38,042 bases of DNA from Bacteroidales bacterium. GTDB lineage: Bacteria > Bacteroidota > Bacteroidia > Bacteroidales > UBA932. Under the pieces are notes generated by a model. It was not told the origin of the DNA, ran no database searches, and saw nothing but the letters and a program-made list of their open reading frames with translations. The stretch lies in contig SUYR01000023.1 of NCBI GenBank assembly GCA_015060335.1, positions 1 through 38,042 on the forward strand, in the 5' to 3' direction. Of this stretch, positions 25,438 through 34,165 are shown one piece after another; the first letter of the stretch is position 1, and the number at the start of each line of letters is the position of its first letter. The position numbers and the translations under genes are program-made.

Positions 25438-28200
25438 ATGAAACATCTGAATATTATAATATTGGTTCTGTCTTTCGGATTTGCAGCAAGTACCCAGGCG
25501 CAGCCGCAGAGGATGCTTCCTGACACAGTTTCTGTGGGCTACGGTATAGTAACTGCGACAGATACCGACAGCAGATCAGTCACAGGAGTTGATTCCAGGG
25601 CTTTTGAATATCCTGTATCTATCGACGTGACTAAGAATTTGTACGGAAAGATTGCAGGCCTGAACGTTCGTCAGGGCAGCGGATCTTCCGCAGACAATTA
25701 CTCCACACTACAGCTGCACGGCCATCAGCCGCTTGTACTTGTAGATGGCTTCCCTCGCTCCATGAATGATCTTACATCAATGGAAATAGAGTCTGTATAT
25801 GTACTTACGGATGCCGCTTCAGCCGCTTTATATGGAGTCCGTGGAGGAAACGGAGTGCTTATGGTAACCACAAAGAGAGGAAAGTCGGATGTAAAAGACA
25901 TAACGGCACAGTATTCATTCGGACTCAGCCTTCCGTTCAGGAAGCCGGATTTTGCAGATTCATATACATATGCATCTGCAGTCAATCAGGCTCTTGAGGG
26001 CGACGGACTTCCAGCCAGATACTCACCTGCTGAGCTTGAGGCATTCAATTCAGGAATCTATCCGTATGAATATCCTGATGTTGACTGGTGGAATGAGACG
26101 ATGAATGATTTCGGTACGACACATTCATTGAAATTGACGTTCAGCAGTGGAAACAGACGATTCCGCCATTTCACATCGATGGATTTCTACAGGGACCGTT
26201 CGATTCTGAAAGAGAATACAGAGGATGAAAGATACGACACAACTCCGACAGATACAAGACTCTCGGTGAGAACAAATATCGATGTAGAAATAACTCCTTC
26301 AACATTCCTCAAGGCTGGTTTGTCAGCTAAACTTCAGGAGTTGAACGGAACAGTCTATGGCAGGAACAACATCTTCACTATTCTGTACGGTACACCTTCT
26401 GCTGCCTATCCTGTAAAGACTAAGGAAGGGCTCTACGGTGGCAGCACAGTCTTTGGCGATACTAATCCTGTCGGTGTGCTTGTAGATAAAGGCCATGTAA
26501 GGAATATGTACGGCGTTCTTCTGGCTGACATGAGTCTGAAGCAGAATCTCGATATCATAACAGAAGGACTTTCAGCAGAAGTACTTGTTTCTTTTGACAA
26601 TAAGGGAGGTATGAAGGAGACTTCATCAAAGTCTTACAGATATGTGGCCCTCAATCCTTCTATTTCGGATGACGGGACCCTGATTACCGCTCCTGAATAT
26701 TTTGGTAATGAGTCTCAGACTCTTGGTCATTCTCAGCCGTTTGAAAGTCTTACCATGAATACAGATTTTCAGGCAAAGATATCTTATGGAAGGACATTCG
26801 GTAAACACGATATTAATGCCGCTATCGTATATGACATGCAGTCTTCTGTCATCAACGGAAGAAACAACTCAGGCAAGAACCAGTCCGTTCTGGCAAATGT
26901 AACTTACTCATATGCAAACAGATACGTGATTAATGCAGTCGCTTCATATTCTGGATCGTCATATCTTCCGAAAGGAGACAGGTTCCATTTCTATCCGGCT
27001 GTATCTGCGGCATGGGTACTTAGTAACGAGCCGTTCATGAAGAATGCCTATTGGCTTGACCTTCTGAAACTGCGTGCTTCATACGGACTGTCAGGCTGGG
27101 ATGGCAATATGACCCATGAACTGTGGAGACAGTCATACGGCGCAGGAAACGGTTATATTTTCGGAAGTAACTCGACAGTTGTTTCCGGAGGTGCAGAAGG
27201 CTCACTCCCAGTTGTAGGGCTTGTTCCTGAAAAGTCTGAAAAGATGACATTGGGCATGGATTTCTCTGCATTTGACAACAGGTTGGGTCTGACTATAGAC
27301 GGCTATGGAGAGCGTCGAAGCAATGTTCTTGTTACAGGATACACATCAGTATCCGGCATCATCGGAATTGATGTAAGTCAGACATGTGAAGGCGAATATC
27401 TGTATGAGGGATTGGATGCTACACTAAGGTGGTATGATAATGTCGGAAATTTCAGATATGGTCTCGGTGCAAGTGCATCATACCTTAACACAAAGATCGT
27501 CAATGATAACCAGGCATATCAGGATCATGATTATCTTTATACGGCAGGAAACAGAATCGGGCAGAGGTATGGACTTGAAGCAATCGGATTCTTTGAAAGC
27601 CAACTGGATATCAACAACAGCATTCCTCAGTCATTCTCAACAGTACGTCCGGGAGACATCAAATACAAGGACCAGAATGGTGACAATGTAATCGATTCAA
27701 AAGATGTCGTAAAGATGTTCGGTTCAACTTTGCCTCGTTTCTATTTCGGGTTCAGTATTGAATTAGGATATGAAGGATTTGAGATACTCGCTGATTTTCA
27801 GGGGATTTGTGGGCTGACACTCAACCTGTTGGACTCCCCTCTTTACAAGCCGTTGACAGACAATGGAAACCTATCTGCCACCTATCTTGCCAATGAAACC
27901 CCTTGGACATATGAAAACAGAAACAATGCGACAATGCCTCGTCTTACTACTGTGGCCAATCCGAACAATTATAGGGAAAGTTCATTGTGGTACAGAGACG
28001 GATCATTCCTGAAACTGAGAAATCTCGTTGTTTCATATACCTTCCCCAAGTCAATGGTAAAGATTGCAGATATCATGATTTACCTTCAGGGATCTAATCT
28101 GTTCTCACTTGACAATATAAGGTTTGCAGATCCTGAGCTCTTATCGGCATCCTATCCATCAATGAGGACATTTACAGCCGGTCTTAAGTTTAACTTTTAA
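25438..28200 (+). CDS. SusC-like TonB-dependent channel lacking the usual N-terminal domain (second pair)
   Basis: From the ATG at 25438 the product is 920 residues. After the signal peptide (MKHLNIIILVLSFGFAASTQ, cleavage near AQAQ) the mature protein goes almost at once into a TonB-box-like DTVSVGYGIVTATD, then the plug (LYGKIAGLNVRQGSGS, HQPLVLVDGFPRS, VYGVRGGNGVLMVTTKRG-type segment) and the barrel ending TFTAGLKFNF. The carboxypeptidase-regulatory-like domain normally found at the N-terminus of SusC is missing, which explains the shorter length. Start choice: ATG 2 bases after the SusD stop; an upstream frame from 25363 overlaps the SusD gene and lacks a signal peptide. It pairs with the SusD at 28213. 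Confidence 0.92.
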   Translation: MKHLNIIILVLSFGFAASTQAQPQRMLPDTVSVGYGIVTATDTDSRSVTGVDSRAFEYPVSIDVTKNLYGKIAGLNVRQGSGSSADNYSTLQLHGHQPLVLVDGFPRSMNDLTSMEIESVYVLTDAASAALYGVRGGNGVLMVTTKRGKSDVKDITAQYSFGLSLPFRKPDFADSYTYASAVNQALEGDGLPARYSPAELEAFNSGIYPYEYPDVDWWNETMNDFGTTHSLKLTFSSGNRRFRHFTSMDFYRDRSILKENTEDERYDTTPTDTRLSVRTNIDVEITPSTFLKAGLSAKLQELNGTVYGRNNIFTILYGTPSAAYPVKTKEGLYGGSTVFGDTNPVGVLVDKGHVRNMYGVLLADMSLKQNLDIITEGLSAEVLVSFDNKGGMKETSSKSYRYVALNPSISDDGTLITAPEYFGNESQTLGHSQPFESLTMNTDFQAKISYGRTFGKHDINAAIVYDMQSSVINGRNNSGKNQSVLANVTYSYANRYVINAVASYSGSSYLPKGDRFHFYPAVSAAWVLSNEPFMKNAYWLDLLKLRASYGLSGWDGNMTHELWRQSYGAGNGYIFGSNSTVVSGGAEGSLPVVGLVPEKSEKMTLGMDFSAFDNRLGLTIDGYGERRSNVLVTGYTSVSGIIGIDVSQTCEGEYLYEGLDATLRWYDNVGNFRYGLGASASYLNTKIVNDNQAYQDHDYLYTAGNRIGQRYGLEAIGFFESQLDINNSIPQSFSTVRPGDIKYKDQNGDNVIDSKDVVKMFGSTLPRFYFGFSIELGYEGFEILADFQGICGLTLNLLDSPLYKPLTDNGNLSATYLANETPWTYENRNNATMPRLTTVANPNNYRESSLWYRDGSFLKLRNLVVSYTFPKSMVKIADIMIYLQGSNLFSLDNIRFADPELLSASYPSMRTFTAGLKFNF

Positions 28201-28212
28201 TTAGCTGGAAAT

Positions 28213-29892
28213 ATGAAATCAATATATAACATACTCCTTCTCATGCTTTCAGCTGTTGCGGTTTCCTGCAATTATCTGGATTTTGATGAGACCGTAGGGC
28301 TGAAGAGCAAGGAAGACATGTATAAATATTATAACAGCATAGAACAGATGCTCAACAATGTATATTCGTATATGCCGAACGATCTCACGACTGCTACAAT
28401 GAGAGACTGTGGCTGCGATGATGCTGAGCAGGGAAATGCCGCTTCCGTTTATCAGTATTTCAATAACGGAAACTGGTCATCTGTAAATACTGTTGACGAC
28501 TCATGGTCATTATATAGGGGAATACGCGCAGCAAACAGCTTTATCGAGCAGGTGAAGGAAGTGGATCTTTCACGTTACGAACATAATGGCTCGTACGACC
28601 TCTGGATGAAGAAACTTGCATTCTTCCCATACGAGGCAAGAGTGCTGCGGGCATATTATTTCTTTGAACTTGCAAGAAGATATGGTGATATTGCAATGCC
28701 GCTGGAAGTATTGGATGCGCAGGGAGCAAACACCATCGGTAAGACAAAGTTCTCTGATGTGATAGAGTTTATCAGGGAGGAGTGTGACACTTGTGCGAAA
28801 TATCTTCCTGATACATATAAGGGCCAGCCCGACAATCAGATAGGACGCACGACGAAGGGATTTGCAAAGGCATTGAAATCCAAGGCTTTGCTCTATGCTG
28901 CAAGTCCTCTGCACAACACTTCTGATGATGTGGCAAAATGGAAGGATGCAGCCAAGGCGGCGCTTGATATAATTGACGACGGTTTCTACTCCCTTGATCC
29001 GAACGATTGTGCAAATCAGATTATATCTCCGGAGATAGTAATGGTTGTGATAGGTTCAGATTCACGGACATTCGAACTGAACAACTTCCCAATCAGATTT
29101 ACAGAAGGAACAAGGACTGGAGCGACAGCAGCATTCCCTTCCCAGAATCTTGTAGATGCCTTTGAAACAGCAGCCGGATATAAGGTTACCCTGACAGACG
29201 AGGGATGGCATAGCGAAGATCCGTCATTTGACAAGAATAATCCGTATGTCGGTCGCGATCCTCGATTCTACAGGACTGTACTGGCTGACGGCATGGAATT
29301 CAAGGGAAGTCAGATTGAAAGCCACGTGGGAGGACTTGATGATGATGAAGTGACAGCAGGTGGCTCCCCTACAGGATATTTCCTTAGAAGATATATTCAG
29401 GAGTCCACAAGCTTCACTCCGGAGAAGACAGTGACCAACAAGCACCATTGGATAGTCTATAGATATGCTGAAACTCTTCTTACATATGCCGAATCTATGG
29501 CCAATGCTTTTAAGTCTGATATGAATCATACTGATTCCACATATCCATATTCTGCATTATGGGCATTGAATCAAGTCCGGGCAAATGCAGGAATGCCTGC
29601 GGTACCTCTATGCGGATATGAGGAATTTATGGAAAGGTTAAGAAACGAATGGAGAGTGGAATTCGCCTTTGAAGACCATAGATTCTGGGATGTGAGAAGA
29701 TGGAAAATTGCAGATGAAACTCAGAGAGAACTCTTGGGAGTGAAAATCGTGAAATCTGAGACAGGAGAGAAACATTTCTATCGTCAGGTATATGAAAACA
29801 GAACCTGGACCGACAGGATGTACCTCTACCCTATTCCTCAGTCGGAACTCCATAAGAATCAGAATTTTTATCCACAGAACACAGGATGGTAA
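28213..29892 (+). CDS. RagB/SusD family surface glycan-binding lipoprotein (second pair)
   Basis: A 559-residue lipoprotein with the signal MKSIYNILLLMLSAVAVSC (lipid Cys19) followed by NYLDFDETVGLKSKEDMYKY, a typical SusD mature start. Further marks are FFPYEARVLRAYYFFELARR and YGDIAMPLEV (TPR helices), then YRYAETLLTYAESMANAF, LNQVRANAGMPAVPL and WRVEFAFEDHRFWDVRRWKI, ending YLYPIPQSELHKNQNFYPQN. It should cap the second SusC. It is 12 bases after that gene and 19 bases before the first BACON lipoprotein gene. Confidence 0.95.
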   Translation: MKSIYNILLLMLSAVAVSCNYLDFDETVGLKSKEDMYKYYNSIEQMLNNVYSYMPNDLTTATMRDCGCDDAEQGNAASVYQYFNNGNWSSVNTVDDSWSLYRGIRAANSFIEQVKEVDLSRYEHNGSYDLWMKKLAFFPYEARVLRAYYFFELARRYGDIAMPLEVLDAQGANTIGKTKFSDVIEFIREECDTCAKYLPDTYKGQPDNQIGRTTKGFAKALKSKALLYAASPLHNTSDDVAKWKDAAKAALDIIDDGFYSLDPNDCANQIISPEIVMVVIGSDSRTFELNNFPIRFTEGTRTGATAAFPSQNLVDAFETAAGYKVTLTDEGWHSEDPSFDKNNPYVGRDPRFYRTVLADGMEFKGSQIESHVGGLDDDEVTAGGSPTGYFLRRYIQESTSFTPEKTVTNKHHWIVYRYAETLLTYAESMANAFKSDMNHTDSTYPYSALWALNQVRANAGMPAVPLCGYEEFMERLRNEWRVEFAFEDHRFWDVRRWKIADETQRELLGVKIVKSETGEKHFYRQVYENRTWTDRMYLYPIPQSELHKNQNFYPQNTGW

Positions 29893-29911
29893 ACAACAAA
29901 ACAGTAGTGTC

Positions 29912-31096
29912 ATGAAAAGAATATATACATACATCATGCTTGCGGCAGGACTTCTTATGTCCTCTTGCCAGGAATACTTCATCGATTCACAGCCAGAATT
30001 GCCACCGACTCTCTATATTGACGCTTTGGATGAATATACTGTAGTTGCTGCCTCTCCAAGCAGAATAGTATTCAATATCAGTTCAAATACTCCATGGAAG
30101 ATTGAAACAGACAGCCAGTGGTGTATTCCGGAACCCGCAATGAGTGCATCCAGCTCACTTGTAGCGGAAATAGTCATCACTCCTGAAGATAATGAAACGG
30201 AATATTCCAGGACAGCTACTTTGACAGTAACTGCAGATGAAATCGGTATCGTCAAGACTATCAAAGTGTTGCAAAACAAGATGAAAGAACAGATTCTGCT
30301 GGTGCTGGCAGATGATCCGGCTGAAAATACAATTACTGCAGGAGATGGTACTCAAGGCGAGAGTCTGGTGAATATCAACTCAAACAAGCCTTGGATGATC
30401 TCTTCAACCGATCTTCCGGAATGGCTGAAAGTATCAAAGGAAGGAGAGGGTCAGATAAAGGTCAATGTAACTGCCAACAATACTCTTTCAGAACGTAATG
30501 CACTTATCAAGCTTACTGCACAAGGAACAGAAGAAACTGCGGAATTCACTTTCAAGATTGTGCAGCCTTCTCCTATTATTGTTGCTGACGGAGCGAAACT
30601 GTCTGTGGACGCCATGACCGGCTACACAAAAGTGGAGTTTACCAAAGGCGAAATGTTCCGTACTGCATATACAATTGCCAAAGGCAGGACTGTAATAGAA
30701 CTGGATGACATGAAGATGTCTTCAATATACAATCTTGGATTTAATTTCACTGCGGCTTCCGGAGCGAATTACAAGCTTCACATGGAAGGAGACAACACCT
30801 ATTGGTACAGATGTGCAGGCGGATTTTCATGGGTTGCTCCTATCAAGAAGAAATATACTTTGGATGAAGTGAATGCCATCCGCAAGCTTGAATTCGTTGT
30901 CGAAAATGATACCGCATCTCCTGGCAAGCTCATGATCAGTATCTATATAAATGATGTGCTCTATGGCACTCAGACTGGAAGAACAGATATTTTTGCGACT
31001 GGAGATCCCGGCTGTCATTTCATCTTTGAAGCCGGCAATGACCCTACTCCTGGAGACTATTGTGTGTTTAAGAGTATTACCTATTTAACTGAATAG
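29912..31096 (+). CDS. BACON-domain surface lipoprotein, likely glycan-binding (SGBP)
   Basis: From the ATG at 29912 the product is 394 residues with the lipoprotein signal MKRIYTYIMLAAGLLMSSC (Cys19). Two BACON-like immunoglobulin-type repeats are visible. The first is around residues 45-130 (SNTPWKIETDSQWC, ending in TLTVTADEIGIVKTIKVLQN). The second spans about 135-225 (NSNKPWMISSTDLPEWLKVS, ALIKLTAQGTEETAEFTFKI). The remaining 165 residues form a beta-rich domain without a name I recognise; ISIYINDVLYGTQTG suggests a lectin-like sandwich. By position in the SusCD operon it is probably a surface glycan-binding protein that presents beta-glucan to the SusCD complexes. A frame from 29792 overlaps the SusD gene and is rejected. 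Confidence 0.8.
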   Translation: MKRIYTYIMLAAGLLMSSCQEYFIDSQPELPPTLYIDALDEYTVVAASPSRIVFNISSNTPWKIETDSQWCIPEPAMSASSSLVAEIVITPEDNETEYSRTATLTVTADEIGIVKTIKVLQNKMKEQILLVLADDPAENTITAGDGTQGESLVNINSNKPWMISSTDLPEWLKVSKEGEGQIKVNVTANNTLSERNALIKLTAQGTEETAEFTFKIVQPSPIIVADGAKLSVDAMTGYTKVEFTKGEMFRTAYTIAKGRTVIELDDMKMSSIYNLGFNFTAASGANYKLHMEGDNTYWYRCAGGFSWVAPIKKKYTLDEVNAIRKLEFVVENDTASPGKLMISIYINDVLYGTQTGRTDIFATGDPGCHFIFEAGNDPTPGDYCVFKSITYLTE

Positions 31097-31098
31097 CC

Positions 31099-32601
31099 AT
31101 GAAAGCGAAAAACATATTTGTTATAATCCTTGTATCAATTACTGCCATCCTTTGGGGATGCGAGAAAGACAAGGAACCGATGAAATGGGTTGACTTACGC
31201 TATGATGTTCCTCAGGACAGTTATCTGATTGACAAGGATGGAACAGAAACAGTGACAATACGTGTAAAATCTACAGACGATTGGCAGGTATTCGGCAAAT
31301 CAGGAGCCGATTGGTATACTATCACCCCGGATGGCGGTCCTGCAGGAGAAATATATACTGTTACCATCAGATGTGAGGCCAACCCTTCTTTGGATGATCG
31401 TTCAGACATCATTGTTGTGAAGAGTGACTATTGGACCGGAAAGGAATTCACTTTGACTCAGAAAGGAACAGCGTATCTTGAATATGATCTTCCAAAGGCT
31501 CTGGAACGTACAGGTGAACCCGTTGATCTGGAAATCATTTCCAATCAGGATTGGACGGCAGAGGTAACATCCGGTGATTCCTGGCTGAACATAACAGGTA
31601 TATCATCAGGTAATGGGAATGAGACTGTTTCACTTGAGGCTAGTGTAAATTCAGGAGAGCAGAGGACAGGAGACATTTCTCTATATGACAGAAACGGAGA
31701 CCTTATACACGTGGTTTCTGTGGTACAGAACGGCGTCGTATTGATGCCGGCTGCGCCAGAGAATGAGAACTATCATGTTTTATACTCTGAATCTCAGACT
31801 CTTACAATACCAGTAGAATCAAATACAACATGGACTGTATCCAAGAGTAATCCTGAGGAGGAAGGATGGTTTCAAATCAATGGTGACAGCTCATTTGAAG
31901 GCAATGCAGATCTTTCAATAATTGTTTCTGAATATGCCGAAGGAGGTGGATCAGCAGTCAGGACAGGAACTTTGATACTTACAGCTGCGGCTGATGAAGG
32001 AATAACTCCGGTCACAAAGACAATCCGTTTCAAGCAGGCAAGTCCGGATGCCAACCGTACACAGACCAATGACGGTCTCGTTCTCGACAACACCGGACTC
32101 ACTTCTGATGACGGCTTGCCTGTAGGACGATATACATTCTATCTTGCTCCTTTCACCGCTTCAGACTGTATATACCTGTACTTTTTCTGGCAGAAAGAAG
32201 GAAAATCATTTGCTGAATTACGTTTCTGGCTCAACACGACTTTTGCACCGATGAAGACTGAGCTCAGCTGCATGCCATATTGCAATGATGTGAATAAATG
32301 GCAGAATCATCTCCTTGTCGGTTTTGACAGCACAAAGCAGGTCAAGATAGTCCTTGATATCAAGGAATCCGCTCCTGATGCTGCAGGCAACACCTGGATA
32401 TATTCTGAGTGGTGGCTTAATGACAGGATGATAGCTCATGCCACAAGTGACGGAATAGCAGACAGCAACGGAGCTTCCGACACATGGAAAATACCGTTTG
32501 CAGACATAAGCAATGGCGGTTATTTCAAAATCTGGGCATTCAGCGGAAGTGCTACACTTGAGAAGTGGGAATATACTTCTCCTATCGTATGGGGTGAATA
32601 A
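31099..32601 (+). CDS. Three-BACON-domain surface lipoprotein, likely glycan-binding (SGBP)
   Basis: A 500-residue lipoprotein with the signal MKAKNIFVIILVSITAILWG and lipid Cys21. Three BACON-like repeats follow, near 40-122 (STDDWQVFGKSGADWYTITP), 125-212 (SNQDWTAEVTSGDSWLNITG) and 225-320 (SNTTWTVSKSNPEEEGWFQI). Each has the W-x-V and W-(Y/L/F)-x-I pattern. The C-terminal 170 residues form a separate tryptophan-rich beta domain (YLYFFWQKEGKSFAELRFWL, NTWIYSEWWLNDRM) that could be the glycan platform; I do not recognise its family. The gene starts 2 bases after the preceding lipoprotein gene and lies 15 bases before the GH16 gene. Surface glycan binding is inferred from context. Confidence 0.8.
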   Translation: MKAKNIFVIILVSITAILWGCEKDKEPMKWVDLRYDVPQDSYLIDKDGTETVTIRVKSTDDWQVFGKSGADWYTITPDGGPAGEIYTVTIRCEANPSLDDRSDIIVVKSDYWTGKEFTLTQKGTAYLEYDLPKALERTGEPVDLEIISNQDWTAEVTSGDSWLNITGISSGNGNETVSLEASVNSGEQRTGDISLYDRNGDLIHVVSVVQNGVVLMPAAPENENYHVLYSESQTLTIPVESNTTWTVSKSNPEEEGWFQINGDSSFEGNADLSIIVSEYAEGGGSAVRTGTLILTAAADEGITPVTKTIRFKQASPDANRTQTNDGLVLDNTGLTSDDGLPVGRYTFYLAPFTASDCIYLYFFWQKEGKSFAELRFWLNTTFAPMKTELSCMPYCNDVNKWQNHLLVGFDSTKQVKIVLDIKESAPDAAGNTWIYSEWWLNDRMIAHATSDGIADSNGASDTWKIPFADISNGGYFKIWAFSGSATLEKWEYTSPIVWGE

Positions 32602-32616
32602 TAACACAGATAACAC

Positions 32617-33696
32617 ATGATCAAAATGAAGAATATTGTTTTAGCGTATATATTTTTGGCGGCACTGCTCTCATGTAACAAGGCGGATGCACAGAACGAC
32701 AACCAGAGTTATCCTATGACTGCATTTTCAGTACAGTCAGGAGGAAGGTGGTATCATGCAAATATAGACCAGACTGCAAAGATCGCTTCTATTGGAGCAG
32801 TTCAGAACTTAAACACCATTACGGGTGTAAAATATACTTTAGCTGAGGGAGCTACAATATCTCCTGATCCGGCATCTGAAGATTGGGCATGGAATGAATC
32901 TCAATATTTCACCATAACCGACAAGAAAGGACAGACAATCTATAATGTAGTTTTTACTGCCTTGCTATCCCCAGATGACCAAGGACTTATATTTGCCGAT
33001 GAATTCAACGTCGATGGCATCCCGGACGAGTCGAAATGGTCACTTTGTCCACTTGGCACAAGCGATTGGTGCAACCAGATGTCTGAAAGCTATGACCAAG
33101 CTTATGTAAAGGATGGAAATCTTGTTCTGGTAGGAGAAAAGAAAGATGGTAAATATCTGGCTGGCGGTATCCAGACCAAGGATAAATTCAGTTTTACGAA
33201 CGGAAGAGTGGAATGCAGGGCTCGAATCGTAAGATATCCGGACGGAGCTTTCCCAGCAATTTGGATGATGCCTCAGACGCCTCTATATTCAGGCTGGCCG
33301 GCCTGTGGAGAAATCGACATCATGGAACATATACGTCAGGAGCCTGTAATTCATCAGACAATCCACACACATTATAGGAACAAGCTCGGATACGAAGAAG
33401 GGACAACGGCACAGACCAGATGCAACTACTGGGATTACGTAGTATATGCAGTTGACTGGACACCAGAGAAGTTGACTTTCTATGTGGACGGAAAAGAAAC
33501 GTTCTCATACAGCAATATGCATCTGGAAAACGAATCGGAAATGATGCAGTGGCCATATGGACCGGGCTCGTCATACTATCTGATCCTTAACATGGGACTC
33601 GGAGACCAGGGGACATGGGCGGGACCTATGGATGATGCCAATCTCCCTGCCGTAATGGAAATCGATTGGATCAGGGTATATCAGAACCCTGAATAA
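32617..33696 (+). CDS. GH16 family endo-beta-glucanase lipoprotein (laminarinase-like)
   Basis: A 359-residue lipoprotein (lipid Cys20 in LLSCNKADA). Residues about 30-115 form a small beta domain of the kind found at the N-terminus of Bacteroidota surface proteins (YFTITDKKGQTIYNVVFTAL). The GH16 catalytic domain covers about 120-359, with GLIFADEFNVDGIPDESKW, FTNGRVECRARIVRYPDGAF, the active-site block GEIDIMEH (E232 nucleophile, D234, E237 acid/base), YAVDWTPEKLTFYVDGKE and the terminal strand MEIDWIRVYQNPE. The extended EIDIME form is typical of GH16 endo-beta-1,3 or mixed-linkage glucanases, not kappa-carrageenases. It should cut the polymer at the cell surface. It is the last gene of the operon, with a strong terminator starting at its stop codon. 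Two starts are possible (MIKM or the internal M4). Confidence 0.92.
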   Translation: MIKMKNIVLAYIFLAALLSCNKADAQNDNQSYPMTAFSVQSGGRWYHANIDQTAKIASIGAVQNLNTITGVKYTLAEGATISPDPASEDWAWNESQYFTITDKKGQTIYNVVFTALLSPDDQGLIFADEFNVDGIPDESKWSLCPLGTSDWCNQMSESYDQAYVKDGNLVLVGEKKDGKYLAGGIQTKDKFSFTNGRVECRARIVRYPDGAFPAIWMMPQTPLYSGWPACGEIDIMEHIRQEPVIHQTIHTHYRNKLGYEEGTTAQTRCNYWDYVVYAVDWTPEKLTFYVDGKETFSYSNMHLENESEMMQWPYGPGSSYYLILNMGLGDQGTWAGPMDDANLPAVMEIDWIRVYQNPE

Positions 33697-33737
33697 TAAA
33701 GAATCAGCCTGGCGGGTAGCCAGGCTGATTCTTTATT
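33695..33737. terminator. Strong bidirectional rho-independent terminator
   Basis: A perfect 19-bp inverted repeat (33695-33713 with 33719-33737) encloses a GGGTA loop. The core pairs GAATCAGCCTGGC with GCCAGGCTGATTC, flanked by AATAAA and TTTATT, so it gives a T-rich end on both strands. It separates the GH16 operon from the convergent NifX-like gene and overlaps the stop region of both. Confidence 0.92.
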
Positions 33738-34083
33738 AATGACAGTCATGATGACTGCATTCTTCACCATTGTCTTTTATTTCACCTGCAAGATATGACT
33801 CTACAAGCTTTTCAACATCTCCGGAACAGCCTCTTATCACTTCAATGCGTTGAGATTGCAAAACATTTTTTGCCCCTTGTCCCATGTTGCCGGCGAGCAT
33901 GACAGACACACCCATCTGTCTGAGAACTCCAGCTATGCCGCTTTTGCAACCGCATCCTTCAGGTGAAGCAAGGCGGCTCACACCAGCCACCTTATTCTCA
34001 ATCACTTCAAATATTGTATAGTACTCGCAATGACCGAAATGGTCATCCACTCTGCCATTTTTAGTAGGGATAGCAATCTTCAT
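33736..34083 (-). CDS. NifX/NifB-type dinitrogenase iron-molybdenum cofactor domain protein
   Basis: From the ATG at 34083 the product is 115 residues, MKIAIPTKNGRVDDHFGHCE being the classical start of the small NifX/MTH1175-like family. The C-terminal half has MGVSVMLAGNMGQGAKNVL, as in other members. Extra metal-ligand candidates are C19, G-C-G-C (C44, C46), C86 and a C-terminal tail ECSHHDCH. Members bind Fe-S or FeMo-cofactor precursors in nitrogen fixers, but stand-alone versions occur widely in anaerobes with unknown roles, and there are no nif genes here. The family start and the -7 box at 34113-34120 support 34083; a longer frame to 34215 overlaps the divergent gene and is rejected. 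Confidence 0.85.
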   Translation of the reverse strand: MKIAIPTKNGRVDDHFGHCEYYTIFEVIENKVAGVSRLASPEGCGCKSGIAGVLRQMGVSVMLAGNMGQGAKNVLQSQRIEVIRGCSGDVEKLVESYLAGEIKDNGEECSHHDCH

Positions 34084-34112
34084 TATTCCTGTAAATCTAA
34101 CGTTCAGTAATG

Positions 34113-34120
34113 CAAAGTTA
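34113..34120 (-). promoter_or_regulatory. -7 promoter box of the NifX-like gene
   Basis: TAACTTTG on the minus strand, 29 bases before the ATG at 34083. No -33 TTTG at the expected distance. It lies head to head with the box for the DUF2461 gene. Confidence 0.5.
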
Positions 34121-34132
34121 TATAAAAAATGG

Positions 34133-34140
34133 TACATTTG
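34133..34140 (+). promoter_or_regulatory. -7 promoter box of the DUF2461 gene
   Basis: TACATTTG lies 25 bases before the ATG at 34166. No -33 element seen. The two divergent boxes are only 12 bases apart, so the promoters must interfere or share regulation. Confidence 0.45.
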
Positions 34141-34165
34141 TGAATAATCAGAATAATAAATAATA

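Noticed and set aside
29792..29911. N-terminal extension of the first BACON lipoprotein
   Set aside because: It lies wholly or almost wholly within the SusD gene in another frame and would bury the lipoprotein signal.
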